Below are positions 1-10,648 of a DNA stretch of 64,000 bases, one piece after another. The stretch comes from Protea cynaroides. Its lineage: Eukaryota > Streptophyta > Magnoliopsida > Proteales > Proteaceae. Each line of letters begins with the position of its first letter. Positions within the stretch are counted from its first letter, which is position 1. The stretch is from assembly GCA_028583415.1 (NCBI GenBank), contig CM053276.1:16044773-16108772 (forward strand), in the 5' to 3' direction. The notes below the pieces were generated by a model that saw only the letters and a list, made by a program, of their open reading frames with translations, was not told the origin of the DNA and searched no databases. Position numbers and translations under genes: made by a program.

Positions 1-884
1 TCTCCATTGATAATGAAACAAATTTTATATCATTATGAAAGTAAATAAAAAAATCTTGATTAATTAAATCTTATAAATCTTTGCAATGTATGATTATTAT
101 TTTTTTATCTTTTTACAATCGTGTTTATGATTGTATTTCTACATATAAAGGAGAGAGAGAGAGATGGGCGTCTGTAAGCTGGTGGACACTTGTGGGAGTG
201 ACATTGAGAGATGGCCAACTCCACTTTATTTGAAAAGCATATGGCACCTCTGCTTTAGCTTTTATCAGTTTGTCTTCTTTTTAATGTTGCATTGTGGGGT
301 GAGATAAGAGGGTTCGTGGTGGGTTTTCTTACTACTTTCATTGAAGTCATTAGAATGAAAGGTTATCTTTGAACCCATGCCACCACCACATGATCAGGAA
401 CTCTCTAGGGTTGGAATCAAAACATACCACTTTTTTTCATTCATGCAGAAGGTGAATAACATGAAGCAATGATATTATAGATGACTGACTCCCGGCTGTC
501 AATTTTAGAGAGAGAAAAGTAGATTCTTTGTAAAAAGATAGTCCCAGGATCCATGGTTTCATATGGAAAAAAATCCTCTCATATTGGTCAATTTTTAGGA
601 CACGTTGAATAAACTCTAACTATGTGATCATAATCATAAGAATGCCAATGACACAAGAGGATTTAGATCCGCTCCATTTATATGCAATATTAATTAGTTT
701 ACAATTCGCAACTGTAACTAAACATTCCCTTGCATCAGTTACTAATTAGTCTACAGTTCACATCGATTACTAAATAATCTATAGCTTTCTTTTTACATTT
801 TGGAGTCTCTATAGCTTTCTTTTTATATTTTGGAGTCTTTCTCTTTGCTTATTAGATCGAATTTTTGAGATAAAAATTTTAGAG
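1..884. other. AT-rich gene-free flank
   Basis: I see no supported gene here. The stretch is AT-rich, has a short GA run near 151-163, and contains a repeated phrase around 779-840 (ctatagctttctttttacattttggagtc, seen twice in shorter form). No reading frame of useful length is present. Confidence 0.6.
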
Positions 885-887
885 TAA

Positions 888-1172
888 GGCTCTCTTTGGT
901 TTGTATTATATAATGTATTATGTAATACATTATAAAATTTGTGATTGTTTGACATGATTTATAATGTCTGTTTATAATTAAAATAAATAGATATAATGCA
1001 TAATCTATAAATAGGTTATTAGTTGTTTATCGTTATAATCTATTTCTCATTATATAATATATTATATTTAGTGGTACCAAATAGTCATTATTTATTACTC
1101 AAAATCTATTATCATAATTGATTTATTACAAATAACTCATAATACATTATATAATACAAATCAAAAAAAACC
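888..1172. mobile_element. Tourist-like MITE (PIF/Harbinger type), copy 1
   Basis: The element starts GGCTCTCTTTGGTTTGTATT and ends with the near-perfect inverted complement, flanked by a TAA trinucleotide on both sides (885-887 and 1173-1175). A 3-bp TAA/TTA duplication with GG-starting terminal inverted repeats is the signature of PIF/Harbinger-derived Tourist MITEs. It is 285 bp, very AT-rich and has no coding capacity. A second copy lies inverted at 2632-2939: the internal phrase with AATCTATTATCATAATTG here reads as its reverse complement there. Confidence 0.85.
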
Positions 1173-1175
1173 TAA

Positions 1176-2239
1176 GCTTCATGAATCAAAACAGATAATC
1201 TTTTTTTTTATTTATTTATTTTTTCCATAGAGAATCTACTGCCAGGAAGTGGAACTGGAAAAGATGTATTCAGCAATGGGCATCAAATCTCACCTTTGAT
1301 TCAGATGTTCCTGAATCAGAGACATCAATCATTGGATCTGACTCAAAAGTTGGAACTGCAAAGCTTTAGAACTTTGGTAACTAGATAAGAATTTCTAGCA
1401 TGAAACTGACATGCTAATGTGCCATGCATGGCCTCATCCTAATGTCATCTCTCTTTGGGGTTGAAATCGTTTTTAATTATTGGAAACTTTAATCGTCCAT
1501 TCAGCGGTTGCAGTTAATCAGACATATCTATCGATGTATCGATAGATGCACCCAGTTAACTTCAATCACTGGATTGATGATTGGAACCTCCAATAATTGA
1601 AGATGAATTGAACTCTGTCCTTAGACATCTTCATCCTGTCGAAAAAACCTCACAGGTGCTGAGTGGGACCAACGGATCCACTGCCATAATCCTTGCGTTT
1701 TCAAAATCTTTACTACATTAAATAATTTTTGAAAATTAGTGAGTTGACGTGGCTAATTCTTTTTCTACAGTGTTCTGAGTGTAACATGTCAATCCTCTTG
1801 CCTCCCCACTACCAAAAAATATAAAAATAAAAAGCCACTAACTCCAGAATTTGGATCTTTTCCGGTACTGTTTTGTCGACCGGAGGTTATTCGATGTGTA
1901 TATTAATACATTGGCATAAGCATCAATTGATCTTCAACTATCGGATTTATATTGGAGAAAATCTTTTTCCAGCAGTATTTGCCCTTTCCCTTCTCTCTTA
2001 GTTCCATGGTTAAATGAATCTGGTTGACATCAAAGGAATCAATCGATTCGATTATGATGGATTTCCAAACTACTCTTTTGAATTGATCTTGAATGCACTC
2101 AGATTTTTTTAGCATTATCTTTTTTTGTCAATCAATAAAAAAATTTTGTTGTTAACATCGGGTATCCAAACTTTTGGCCTAATTAATCCCGCAAGCCTAT
2201 ACTGACCCTAAAACAGTATGGATCGGGTCATTTCAGGGT
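1176..2239. other. Gene-free spacer
   Basis: No gene or element can be supported. A 70-codon frame at 1903-2115 on the minus strand has no recognisable domain and no start context, and is most likely chance. Confidence 0.5.
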
Positions 2240-2345
2240 TGAATGAGAACTATTCCACTTGCACCCATAGCAAAAAAGAAAGAACATTTAACTTCGCCGT
2301 CTTCCTGAGGTGTAGGTTCTTTGCCCACTCAGCTACCCCCTTGGG
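2240..2345 (-). repeat. Possible tRNA-derived SINE remnant
   Basis: Read on the minus strand, the segment contains TAGCTGAGTGGG, which fits a pol III A box, followed by AACCTACACCTCAGGAAGAC, a phrase typical of tRNA-derived plant SINE heads. The expected B box position holds only a weak match. No poly-A/T tail or target duplication was found, so this is a tentative call; a chance match is possible. Confidence 0.25.
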
Positions 2346-2631
2346 ATTCAATGAAAATTAAAACACTAGTAAAATAAATTTACAAGCTTTTTGAATAAAA
2401 AAATCTAAATTTTTTTATATCTTTACTCTTCTTCCCGATTGATTGTCCAGGGTTCTGAATTTTCATCGGTTCCAAATGAACTCTGATGATAAACCTTGTT
2501 CAGTTCATTGCAAAATGTTGCCAGCTATTATATCATTATTGGGGTGACCAATTTTTCCTATCCTATGAAAAAGCTGTCTGATTTTCACATAATTCCATGA
2601 TTAATTAAACGAGTTTATATTTTGGCTCTTA

Positions 2632-2939
2632 GGCTCTCTTTGGTTTGTATTATATAATGTATTATGAGTTATTTGTAATAAATCAATTATGATAATAGAT
2701 TATGAGTAATAAATAATAACCGTTTGGTACCACTAAACATAATGTATTATATAATGAAAAATATAAACAATCACCTAATAGACTATTCTAATAATAATAA
2801 ACAGTTACTCACCTATTTGTAGATAATGAATTATATTGATTTATTTTAATTATAAATAAACATTATAAATTATACCAAACAATTATAAATTTTATAATAT
2901 ATTATATAATACATTATATAATACAAACCAAAGAGAACC
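2632..2939. mobile_element. Tourist-like MITE, copy 2 (inverted relative to copy 1)
   Basis: Starts GGCTCTCTTTGGTTTG and ends CCAAAGAGAACC, flanked by TTA on both sides (2629-2631 and 2940-2942). Length 308 bp, AT-rich, non-coding. The internal sequence is the reverse complement of copy 1, so the two were inserted in opposite orientations. Confidence 0.85.
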
Positions 2940-2942
2940 TTA

Positions 2943-3215
2943 GTTGACATAAGTTTATATTTATATTTATGAGTTATTTATAAGAAATTATTTATGAAAA
3001 TATGTTAGGAATCATAAATAATAATCGCTTAATATCATTAGACCTAAAAAAATAATAATAGATTATCACAATTATGATAAACATCAACCTATTTATAGAT
3101 TTTAGATTAAATCAAATTATTTTAAATATAAATAGGGGCTATAAATCATACCAAACAACTTCATGTGTCATAATGTATTATATAATTATTTCTATAATAC
3201 ATACCAAAGAGATCC
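2943..3215. mobile_element. Tourist-like MITE, copy 3, left end lost
   Basis: The right end CCAAAGAGATCC followed by TAA (3216-3218) matches the family terminus. Internal phrases (gagttatttataagaaatt, taataatagattatcacaattatgat) match copy 2 in the same order but more distantly. It abuts copy 2 directly and lacks a clear left terminal repeat, so it is an older, truncated copy. Confidence 0.7.
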
Positions 3216-3315
3216 TAAGTTAAGAGAGACAGATCTAAATACTAGTGGAGTATTTTAGAATCTTAATGTTAGCAAGGAAAATAAGAATAGAAGGACGGAC
3301 CGTAATCAATCACTA

Positions 3316-3354
3316 GAAGAGAGAGAGAGGGAGAGAGAGAGAGAGAGAGAGAGA
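3316..3354. repeat. GA microsatellite
   Basis: Nearly uninterrupted (GA)n tract immediately 5' of the Mutator-type MITE. Confidence 0.9.
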
Positions 3355-3372
3355 CAAATCCGAATATCAAGG

Positions 3373-3592
3373 GGATTCAAATCCTCTCCTCCAAGAGTTT
3401 CTGGAGGAGAGGTGGCGCCCCTATTGGATGGACAACACCTGAGAACTCAGGTGAATCCGAGCCCTCTATCTGAACCGACAGGGGGTGTTAGCTCAGATGA
3501 AAGGTTTGGATTCACCCGAACCCCAGGTGTCGCCCATCCAATAGGGGCGCCACCTCTCCTCTCGAAACTCTTAAAAGAGAGGAAGTGGATCC
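3373..3592. mobile_element. Foldback MITE of Mutator type
   Basis: The two halves are inverted complements over almost their full length; for example GAGGTGGCGCCCCTATTGG on the left pairs with CCAATAGGGGCGCCACCTC on the right. The element begins GGATTCAAATCC and ends GTGGATCC. It is flanked by a perfect 9-bp direct repeat, ATATCAAGG (3364-3372 and 3593-3601). A 9-bp target duplication with long terminal inverted repeats is characteristic of Mutator-like elements. It is 220 bp and has no transposase; open frames inside it arise from the palindrome. Confidence 0.85.
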
Positions 3593-3601
3593 ATATCAAG
3601 G

Positions 3602-4419
3602 AGAGAAAGAGAGAGAGTGCACACAGCTTTTCCCTTTTAAGTTAAAAGGGAATCAAATTCATGCCATCCACTTAATCAGTCCCTGTTGGCTACAAAATCA
3701 TTTGAAACCCTTTCTTTTAAGGATTCAAATCCTGTGTCTAGCCTTGATCCAATAGTGGGAGTTCACTTGATGCGCATACTAATACATCATTATGTGACGT
3801 CTGATGAACTTCAGCCATTGAATCACAATTGATTGGACTGAATAACATGAGACCATTTTTTTTCTTTCTTTAAGGAGGTCACTTCTTTATATCACTACAG
3901 AATAACGAATGATCCGTTTGGTCGTAAAGAAAGTAAAGAGAAAGGAAATGATAAGATCAAATCAATAATAAAGTCAAAATTCGATATACATTACTACAAA
4001 TGATGATGTAACTAACTCCAAAATATATCAAATTTAGTTAGTAAATTTCATTTTAATTACTTAACAATCATTTTACTTAAATTTCATATTGAAAAAATGC
4101 ATTTACGAATATGATAAGAATTTTGGGTGAGTTACATACAATCAAGATTACAAAGCCTTTTTTTTTCTTTTTTTCTTTTTTTTTATTCTATTTAGAAATG
4201 ATTTAACTTCTTTTCACCAACATTTTTACTTGCAATCAAACAGAACCAAAGAAAATCCCATGTTAAAGAGTAGGAATGATCAGTTGCAACTTTAACCCTC
4301 TAGTAATATCCGATTCTAATCTAGATGTGATGGATAGATCTAGTGAATAATAAAGGGTCCACCATGGAGATGTGGCAAGAGATGACTTGCAAAGCATGCT
4401 GTGTATAAGATGGATGTCC
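3602..4419. other. Gene-free spacer
   Basis: AT-rich DNA with a pyrimidine-rich homopolymer region near 4160-4182. No gene or bounded repeat seen. Confidence 0.5.
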
Positions 4420-4960
4420 TAGGGGTGTCAAAATTAGGCTCTAATCCAAAATCGTAACTGAACCAATTCGATTTGATTCAGATCAAATCAAAATCAATCT
4501 TAATGGGTTGTGTGCTTTAGAGTCTGGTAAAAACAGAAACAGAACTAGACTGATTGATAAGTTTGAATCCAATTGGATTAATAGACCTAAATCGAAATCA
4601 AATCAATCCAATAATAGATCGACAAGAGTTTATGAAGTCAACATTTTATTAAATATACACATAAAAAATCAACACCAAAACTAAACCAGTCTAATAATGG
4701 CTCGATAAAATCCATTTAATCAACTTGTTGTTACATATACATATAGTAACAGAAACAGAACTGGGACCGAATCACCAGTGGATCAATAAGAACCCATTAA
4801 ACGAACCCAATAAAAATTTGAAACCAAACTCGACCGAAGCTGAATTATTTATTGGGAACCATAATTGCACAACCATGTATAGAATCATAACTAAACAAAC
4901 CCAAACAAAAACCAAATCAAACCAAACCATGAAGACATTGACAGGAAATAAAGGCTAAAC
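4420..4960. repeat. hAT-like non-autonomous remnant
   Basis: Begins TAGGGGTGTCAAAA, a terminus common among non-autonomous hAT elements in plants. It is followed by repetitive AACCAAATC/AATCGAAATC-type sequence that is characteristic of such elements. No matching right terminus or 8-bp duplication was found, so the right limit is approximate and the element is probably decayed. Confidence 0.3.
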
Positions 4961-6579
4961 CTCTTTAGCATCATTGCCAAAAAAAACTCCCAAAGCCTAC
5001 ATGAGGGTCTTCAGCTGATAAAAGGGTAAATTGATGTCTCCATCACATTGACAGGTAGGATTTAAGAGACAGGGACAAGCAATAAAGCTAAAACCCACAA
5101 GGAAAGAAAAAGAGAAATAACTAATTATATACATTAAAAAAATTAGAGAGAAGAGAGAGAAATAACAATGACATTGGAGACTAGTTTCTCACTTATTATA
5201 AGTTTTAAGAGAATAGATTTTTATAGTAATAATGAGATTTCAGTAATGAATATTCGTTTAAGATAAATTTCTATATTGAAATTATATTGGAATACGAAAA
5301 TAGCAAATGGAGATGAGTTTGATCCTATCCGACATGGCTAAGGTATATTACCCATACCACATCATCGTCGTCTATGGTAGTTCAAAGATTCGTTTCATAA
5401 GGAGTAATGATGAGATCTTAGTAGTGGATAACATTCAAGATAAACTTTAAAAAAAAAAAAAAAAATGACGAGTGAAAGATAATTTTGAATCCTCTCTGCA
5501 CATGGATACCTTTCCCCTATTTTTATCACCGGAGCATATCAGGAATTGGACACAATGGAAATTCGATCCAATATGATGTTACCTACCATATATGGAATAT
5601 GAAAATTGGCACCTATACACATGGGAAAGTTAGACTTAATTTCTCTCAGTCCATAATAAAAATAGCATTTATTCACCTACCTACAAATTTTGACACTCGG
5701 ATTAAACTCTTTAAAAAAGCAAGGTAGATAATTCAAAAGATTTCACTAGTAATAAATGAGTAATAAAGAGGATCTCAGTAGTTAAACATCAAAATAAATT
5801 CAGAGATTCAAATCCGATTTGATGTTGCTTAGGAATTCTCAATACCCATGTCCTACCTAGCTTCTGCATGCCAGACTATATTTACCAAAAATCCCCCAAT
5901 GTTTGGCAACATTTTTATCTCACGTGTTGCATAGCCATCGTGGATGAGTCCATGAGTCGCCCATAATCCATTCATAATGGAAGAGTTACCTGATACGGTC
6001 CACAATGTGCTGGACTACATCCATTCTCTCCACATTGCAAATTGCAACAACGATAGTGTAACACTGATGGTTCCTATTGATTGACCCTATCTAACTCCTG
6101 ATTTGGATCAAGGTTTTAAAACCCGAAATTAAGCAAATTAGCAACTTGATAACAAGGTTTTTGTTGCCGTTAAAATTCACATCGAGATCTATTGATATGG
6201 GATCAATACACAAATGATTGGAACAAAACAGATGATGTTGGATTTATAGCCCAGAAGTCGCTCTGATGTTTAAGTCAAAACTTTAGGTAACAAACAAATA
6301 ATGAATTCCTACTAGAAAAATGATAAAATGCGGAGGTTGGAACAATGGCTATCACTCAAACACCCCCCCAAAAAAATGCTAATAAAATGTGTAAAATATG
6401 AAATGATTTTACTTTATTGTTTTAGTCGAATTATAGGGACACTTGAGAGTATCAAAAGTGCTCTCACGCGTTTTTGGATATAGTGGTGTTAGCACACTAG
6501 TTTTGCCACTGCAAGAGTCCCGGCCCTTGTTCTGACACTTCGTGCATTAGGGGCATTTTTAGCCATTTAAAAAAAAATA
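4961..6579. other. Gene-free spacer
   Basis: No supported gene. Short frames (for example 5485-5727) show no domain and lie in low-complexity AT-rich sequence. Confidence 0.5.
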
Positions 6580-6855
6580 ATGCTTAATCTTAACCCCACC
6601 GGGCTCAATCCGAGGCCGGTGGGGCCGGATTATGTCAGGGTTCAAACTGTCCAAACCCGTCCAAACTTACCTTGAACCTTGGTCGGGCCGGGCTCAATCC
6701 GAGGCCTCAATCCTAATCCCACCCTATCATGTCAGGGTTTTAATACCCTGTATCCTGATTCGGCCCTATTCAGGATTCGGGCCGGGTTAGGCCATGACCG
6801 GGTTCAAGGTAAGTTTGGACGGGTTTGGATTGTCAGGGTAAAATTTGCACCCCTA
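6580..6855. repeat. Inverted-repeat hAT-like remnant
   Basis: A perfect 29-bp inverted repeat pairs 6650-6678 with 6801-6829 (core TCCAAACCCGTCCAAAC), spacer 122 bp. The right edge TTTGCACCCCTA resembles an inverted hAT terminus of the TAGGGGTGCAAA kind. The left terminus and a target duplication are not evident. Phrases such as GGGCCGGGCTCAATCCGAGG recur within it. Confidence 0.45.
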
Positions 6856-6869
6856 TCTAGAGAGAGATT

Positions 6870-7123
6870 TAGTTTCCTCTGAATAAATAAATAAGCCTAG
6901 CTTGTGCACAGTGATCGACATGTTTAACTATTTGATCTTGATTTGCGAGACATTGACGTTTATATTCGGTCTGATCGGTTTTGATTCCTAATCGATCTTA
7001 TGTTAATCAGTTTAATCGGTCAATTAACGTCCATAATCGATTATCTTATTCGGTCTATTAACGTCCATAATCGGTTACCATCCAATCAAACCTCCTTCAA
7101 GCCTGTGAAAAACATATCCTTGA
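6870..7123. repeat. Spacer with a 34-bp tandem duplication
   Basis: The phrase ATTAACGTCCATAATCG occurs twice, 34 bp apart, around 7022-7075. Nothing else is recognisable before the Tat LTR starts. Confidence 0.55.
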
Positions 7124-10100
7124 CAATGTGTAAGACCCTGATTTTGGCCCATGTCTTATCAAGGGCATTTTTGTCATTTTTTGTCATATTAGAATTTCTT
7201 GTATTTTTAGGTTATTAGAAAAATATTAAAAAAAATAGAAATCATTAAAAAGAAGAAAAAAATTTATAAAATTACAAAAAAAATTGAGTGAGTTTGGGTT
7301 TAGGATAGTCTAACTAGGAATTTGGAGTCTATTAGGATTATGTTGAGGTTTTGTATTTTCATGGGCTTACTTGATTAATGGGCTTCATTAAAGAATGGGT
7401 TTAGGCTGGGTTTAGTTTAGGTTGGTGTTTAGGACATCTAATAATGGTTGGGGCTGGGTTTAAATTAGGTGTTAATAAGATATAGGCTAATGGGCTTGGG
7501 TTTGGGCTTAGGATATCAATTGTGTAGGAGTTTAGTTTTTTTCTTCTTTCTATTCTCATTTTATCACATGTGTTGGATTGAAAGGAAATCAAAGAGAAGA
7601 ATCTCGGCCCTTGGATTAGGGGTTAGAAAAAAAAAAAAACCTAGACAATAAAAAAGAGAGAGACTGTCGTGAGGGAGAAAAAGGAAGGAGGAAGGCGGCA
7701 GCAAAGGGGAGAAAGAGGAGGAGAAGGAAGAGAGAGGGAGATCTGGCCGTGACTATGGTGGCAGAAGGTAGAAGAGAGCGGTGACTATTTGAAGAAGATG
7801 GAGAGCAGCTGCGGCAAGGAGATGGAGATGAAATCGCCTGAAATAGGTTGAGTTGAGAAGAAGAAAAGGGAAAAAGGAGGCGGCAGTAAAGGGGAGAGAA
7901 GAAGCCGAGAAGAGAAGGAAAAGAAAGGGGAAGAATGAATGGCGGCCAGAAAAAAGAGAGGGGATTCGGTCATTGCAGAAATGGGGGTTTGAGGAGGAGG
8001 GCTGGAGAGAGAGAGTTACAGCCATTTGTGCGTGAAACCAGAAGAAGATGAAAAAGGGGGAAGAAGCAGAAAAAGGAACGGCTGCCTGAGCGAGAGAAGA
8101 AGGAGAAGAAGACAGGAGGTATGTTTACATTCTCCTTTTTTTTTTTTTTTGAAGATCTGTTTCTTACTGATGATCCTTCGACAAAATTTTTTTGAGTTTG
8201 CTTTTGTTATCTCATTTTTTTTCTCTCTCTTGATAATGTTGATTAGCTGGTCACTGTTCTATTGCCTATGTTCTTGGTTAATTTTGTTTCTCTTGAAATA
8301 ATGTATCCCCTTCTTGTTGTTTGATTCTGTTGAGGTAAATGGAATTCCCTTACTTCTTTATAGAAATCGTTTTTTATGGGTTGTTCTATTTGTTCTTCTG
8401 TCGAGAATGATCTTTTCATTTCCAAGCCAGATTCGGCTAGCAGGGTTGGTGTCGGTAGGGATTGGGATTGGTTTTTAATTTTCTTTTTCTTCTAGTTTTT
8501 CTTAGCAGGTTTCTGTTGGGGATTGGATTTTCTTCCCAGTAGTTTTGGTTAGGTTAAGTATGTATTTTAATTCTTTTCTGTTCTTATTTGCTTCTCAAGT
8601 AGTTTTAGTTAGGCTAAGTATTGTGTTTTATTTTTTGTTTCTACTTGCCATTTCTCTCCCAGTTTTGGTTAGGTCCGGGATTGAATTTTTTGGTTTTTAT
8701 TATTATTTTCTGTCCACAGTCAGTGTCATACAGGGGGTTAGTTTACTATTCTATATGTTTCTCAGTGATAGGTTCAGATTTTATTGGGTTTTCTACTGAG
8801 ATTCAATTTTAAATGGTTGAGTGGGAATTTTGTTCACAGTAGAGTTTTAATTTGTTGCTTTTCTGTGATTTGCTACCCTTCTTTATTTTTGTTGAATCGA
8901 TCCATATTATGTTGTTCGTCAGTTTCTGCATCTATTATTTTATTTTATTTGAGTTACTATGCTGATTCATCATTGTGTGATTCCATCTCTATGCTTATCT
9001 TTTTTCCATTTTTTTCCTTTTTCTATATCCATAGCCTATATGGCATGAAAACCACTTCTTGATTGTTGCCCATGTGCCTTCCATCACTATTTATGTATGG
9101 GTAATGCTTGGTTTAGTCCCATGGTCGGATCAACTTCATTGTTCAATTTGATTCAATCTATTTTGTTGGTGATAGTTTATTAACATAATGTGTTGGTTCA
9201 ACCCGTAGTGGGTTTGGCTTAATGGTGATGGGTTGATTCAACCCTATGGCGGGTTTGGTATAACCATATTGGACTGATTCAGCCCATTGTAGGACTCATT
9301 TAATTGTTTTGGGTTAATCCAACCCCATGATAGGAGTAGTTTATGAAATCTAATTTATTTACACCATGGATCCAAAATGCTTAAACTTGTCCATATTTGC
9401 TTAACCATGCTGATTTAGTTTAATAACTATATTTGGCTTGGTTCAGTCCCATAGTGAGTTGAGTTCCTTTGTATTGATGTTGGTTCAATCCCATTGTGGG
9501 ATTGATTTATTTGTTGTGGGTTGATTCAAGGATATGTTGTGAGCTGATTTAACATGATGTGCTGGTTCAACCCAAAGTGGATTTGGCTTAATAGTGATGG
9601 GTTGATTCAGTCATGTGGGTTTGGTATAACCATAGGCTTGGACTTAATTAAGCCCATAAACTAGGTTCAACCAATGTACTTGGTTTGGTTTTAAAATACT
9701 TAGCTTGGTTTAAAATACTTGGTTTTGGTTTAATTGCTTGCTTCGATCATATGCTTGGCTGACTTCCCCATGTGTTTAATTTGACATGATCACAGGCTTA
9801 GTTAGTCACATCCATACTTAGTCATTACATGTATCCCCACCTTCAAGAGATGTTTTCTCACTTTGTGTCTGTAATAACTAGTGTGTGAGCCCCTTCCCCC
9901 AGTGGTGTGAAACTTTAAGGCGACTTTAATGAGTGCATTCTTCGTTGGGATTCCCAAATCCCATGTTGACTGGGGTGGGCCCTGCCTAGGCCATGGACCC
10001 ACTCAACCATTAGGTTTCGTCACATAATTGTTTCCCCCCTCTCAAAGAAAAATATCAAAAATGGAGAGAAAAGAAACAAAAAACACAAGAAAAATGTCAT

Positions 10101-10238
10101 GTTTGCATGTTTCCAGGCGGTGGGAATCATGTTGATCTCCAACCTAGCTATTACTTAGTTTTGTCTTTGGCCTTAGGCCAATCATCCCCCATGTTTGGGA
10201 ATCGATGTGCAGACTGATCACTTTCAGAATGTTAGTTT

Positions 10239-10426
10239 GCCTTGCTGAGTGCAAGAAGTCGAGGTCCAAGTACCTCTTGAGTGATGCCTTGCTGAGTGCA
10301 AGAAGTCGAGGTCCGAGTACCTCTTGAGTGATACCTTGCCGAGTGCGAGAAGTCGAGGTCCAAGTACCTCTTGAGTGATGCCTTGCTGAGTGCAAGGAGT
10401 TGAGGTTCGAGCACCTCTTCAGTAAT
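10239..10426. repeat. 47-bp tandem repeat in LTR A, 4 units
   Basis: Four units start at 10239, 10286, 10333 and 10380. Each contains GAGGTCCGAGTACCTC or a close variant, itself an imperfect palindrome, and ends in TTGAGTGAT. The same array has five units in LTR B and about four damaged units in the 57.9-62.0 kb LTR, so copy number varies between LTRs. Open frames over it on the minus strand are repeat artefacts. Confidence 0.9.
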
Positions 10427-10648
10427 GCCATGTGGGGTCCAACAGCCCGTTAACTGTTGGGAACTACGTTTGACCTGATTCTCTAAGGAGATACATAGGC
10501 AGCGGGAAGTGGAGAGAACTCTGAGTAGTTCACCCTTCGCGCACGGTCACACGTGCTTCCTTTGTCAAGGGAACACCTCACACACAACCACGACCACAAC
10601 CACAGTCCTGCACGAACTACGTTTGGCCTGATTCGTGCCGCACAGGGA

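Noticed and set aside
1903..2115. Small minus-strand frame with a faint resemblance to a plant RNase H-like segment
   Set aside because: No catalytic motif, no flanking LINE or retrotransposon sequence, and AT-rich context; most likely chance.
3412..3645. 77-codon frame
   Set aside because: It lies across the palindromic MITE and is a by-product of the inverted repeat.
7753..8025. Ser/Phe/Leu-rich frames opposite the purine tract in LTR A (also 28717-29522 and 58522-58794)
   Set aside because: They arise from the complement of a GA-rich LTR region and have no domain; their positions shift with indels between LTR copies.
10144..10431. Minus-strand frames with repeated SKASLKRYLDLD-like units
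   Set aside because: They are translations of the 47-bp tandem repeat in the Tat LTR; the same artefact recurs at 31411-31764.
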